From NCBI RefSeq assembly GCF_900102035.1, contig NZ_LT629689.1, positions 186,001 through 250,000 on the forward strand: a DNA stretch of 64,000 nucleotides, given 5' to 3'. The position numbers and the translations under genes are program-made. A model generated the notes under the pieces. It had not been told where the DNA came from and made no database searches. It worked only from the letters and a program-made list of their open reading frames with translations. Numbering within the stretch: the stretch's first letter is position 1; each line of letters opens with the position of its first letter. Shown piece after piece: positions 62,634 to 64,000 of the stretch. Origin of the DNA: Pseudomonas extremaustralis. GTDB lineage: Bacteria > Pseudomonadota > Gammaproteobacteria > Pseudomonadales > Pseudomonadaceae.

Positions 62634-63890
62634 ATGGACATGCGTAACAGTGGCCTGACCAGCACGGCGGATTCGGGGTCGTATTCTGACTTGAATCGCC
62701 TGAACCAGTTGAAGGTTGGCGACAAGAACAGCGACAGCAACATGCGCAAGGTGGCGCAGGAGTTCGAGTCGCTGTTCCTGAGCGAGATGCTCAAGTCCAT
62801 GCGTTCGGCCACCGAGGCCCTGGGCAAGGACAACCCGCTGAACACGCCGGCGGCCAAGCAGTACCAGGAAATGTACGACCAGCAACTGGCGGTCTCGATG
62901 TCTCGCGAAGGCGGCGGCATCGGCCTGGCCGACGTGCTGATGCGCCAGATGCAGAAGAACAAACCGGTGGACGCCCAGGCGGCCACCTTGCAAGGCCCGG
63001 CGGCCGCCGAGCCGGTTAAGAAAGCCGATGTGCCGACGCAGATTGCCGCCGGCACCCAGGCCGAAGGCCCGCTGGGTCGCTCCAACGGCCAGCGCCCACT
63101 CTGGGCTTACCGCGTGGCGGCTCCCGAAGGCGCCAGTGCGCACGCCAACGATATGGCGTTGATGAACCAGCGTCGCCTCGCCTTGCCCAGCAAGCTGACC
63201 GACCGTCTGCTGACCGGCATCGTGCCGGGCACCGATGCCACGACGCTGGCCAAGGCTGCGCCGCTGCGTAACAGCGTCTCGGCCGACAATGTGGTCAACA
63301 GCAGCGCTCGCACGTTTGCCGTGCCGAGCGGCCGCATGCAGGTCTACGGCCGTGCCGTGGCCCAGCCTCCCTTGGCGCCGGCGAAGAAAGCCTTCAGCTC
63401 CCAGGACGAATTTGTCGCCACCATGTTGCCGATGGCCAAGGCCGCCGCCGCGCGTATCGGTGTCGACCCCAAATACCTGGTGGCCCAGGCCGCCCTGGAA
63501 ACCGGTTGGGGTAAATCGGTGATGCGTGCCGAGGACGGCAGCAGCAGCCACAACCTGTTCGGCATCAAGGCCGGCCAGAGCTGGCAGGGCGGCCAGGCCC
63601 GCGCGATCACCAGCGAGTTCCGTGACGGGGCGATGGTCAAGGAAACCGCGCAGTTCCGCTCCTACAACTCGTATCAGGACAGCTTCCACGACCTGGTCAC
63701 GCTGCTACAAAGCAATGATCGCTATAAAGAAGTCGTGAAATCTGCCGACAACCCGGAACAGTTTGTACGCGAGTTGCAAAAAGCCGGGTATGCAACCGAC
63801 CCGGACTACGCCAGCAAGATTTCGCAGATCGCAAAAACGATGAACAGTTACCAGAACTACGCTGTCGCGGGCGCGACCACTCATTTATAA
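62634..63890 (+). CDS. flgJ: Flagellar rod assembly protein / muramidase FlgJ
   Basis: A 418-residue bifunctional protein. The N-terminal rod-capping domain has MRKVAQEFESLFLSEMLKSMRSATEAL and YQEMYDQQLAVSMSREGGGIGLADVLMRQM. A long Ala/Pro/Lys-rich linker follows (~residues 100-255), then the C-terminal glucosaminidase domain AAARIGVDPKYLVAQAALETGWGKSVM with the catalytic Glu, HNLFGIKAG and FRSYNSYQDSFHDLVTLL. It opens peptidoglycan for the rod. ATG 62634 (AAGG eight bases upstream) is preferred to 62628. The linker is longer than in Salmonella (316 aa in total). Confidence 0.93.
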   Translation: MDMRNSGLTSTADSGSYSDLNRLNQLKVGDKNSDSNMRKVAQEFESLFLSEMLKSMRSATEALGKDNPLNTPAAKQYQEMYDQQLAVSMSREGGGIGLADVLMRQMQKNKPVDAQAATLQGPAAAEPVKKADVPTQIAAGTQAEGPLGRSNGQRPLWAYRVAAPEGASAHANDMALMNQRRLALPSKLTDRLLTGIVPGTDATTLAKAAPLRNSVSADNVVNSSARTFAVPSGRMQVYGRAVAQPPLAPAKKAFSSQDEFVATMLPMAKAAAARIGVDPKYLVAQAALETGWGKSVMRAEDGSSSHNLFGIKAGQSWQGGQARAITSEFRDGAMVKETAQFRSYNSYQDSFHDLVTLLQSNDRYKEVVKSADNPEQFVRELQKAGYATDPDYASKISQIAKTMNSYQNYAVAGATTHL

Positions 63891-63900
63891 GGTCTGAACC

Positions 63901-64000
63901 ATGAGTTTGCTCAATATCGGGATGTCGGGGCTCAACGCCGCTCAAGGATCGTTGTCTGTCCTGAGTAACAACATTGCCAACGCCAATACCGCGGGCTATT
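63901..64000 (+). CDS. flgK: Flagellar hook-associated protein FlgK (partial, N-terminus)
   Basis: The first 33 codons are present, then the window ends. MSLLNIGMSGLNAAQGSLSV … NNIANANTAGY is the typical N-terminus of HAP1, the hook-filament junction protein. It lies ten bases after flgJ in the flagellar operon. Confidence 0.92.
   Translation, partial: MSLLNIGMSGLNAAQGSLSVLSNNIANANTAGY

Noticed and set aside
60689..63085. A 798-codon open frame on the minus strand
   Set aside because: It lies antisense to flgH-flgI-flgJ, all intact conserved genes. Its composition is that of an antisense shadow.

Overview
The window is a chromosomal segment of a Pseudomonas of the P. fluorescens group. The evidence is a GC-rich, densely coding sequence, many genus-typical small proteins, REP-type palindromes between genes, and gene blocks in orders known from Pseudomonas (gbuA-transporters, cysM-rlmD-relA-mazG, purM-purN, the cobalamin operon, recQ-marR-plpD, phhABC/phhR, flgFGHIJK). 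I see no insertion sequence, prophage, CRISPR array, tRNA or rRNA.

Layout. 1-2.6 kb: the end of an NCS1 permease, a convergent MFS exporter-like gene, a divergent LysR regulator and a 40-residue PA1414-type protein with a structured leader. 2.7-8.2 kb: a guanidinobutyrate utilisation operon (gbuA, an NTF2-like protein, an NCS1 permease, an SSS symporter) and its divergent LysR regulator. 8.2-15 kb: RNA and stringent-response housekeeping genes (tapT, cysM, rlmD, relA, mazG, DUF2058). 15.3-23.2 kb: DUF3108, purN, purM, DUF2066, an AI-2E/PerM permease, hda and two tandem NlpC/P60 lipoproteins. 23.3-24.6 kb: a sorbosone-dehydrogenase-like lipoprotein.

24.7-33.8 kb: a cobalamin riboswitch followed by ten tightly coupled genes (cobO, cobB, bluB, cbiB, cobD, cobQ, cobU, cobT, cobC, cobS). 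They cover corrin adenosylation, amidation, lower-ligand synthesis and nucleotide-loop assembly. 33.8-35.6 kb: a MarR regulator, an MFS transporter and a translationally coupled 40-residue membrane peptide, with near-identical palindromes in front of both main genes. 35.7-41.8 kb: a periplasmic glutathione peroxidase, FadL, several small Pseudomonas proteins, a Sel1-like protein and rmuC. 41.9-45.3 kb: a hybrid histidine kinase with an SSS-transporter sensor domain, broken by an apparent one-base deletion in a C-run.

45.5-54.5 kb: DUF454, YecA, recQ, a MarR regulator, the patatin autotransporter plpD, a SelW-like protein, a glycine-rich membrane protein, an EamA permease and an LpxH-like phosphatase. 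54.6-58.9 kb: phenylalanine catabolism (phhA, phhB, phhC) with the divergent activator phhR. 59.1-64 kb: a sigma-54-type promoter and flgF, flgG, flgH, flgI, flgJ and the start of flgK. Most of the window is conserved core genome. The less explained items are the MarR/palindrome/micro-peptide cassette, the PA1414-type locus, the frameshifted kinase and an orphan gene resembling a phage muramidase family.
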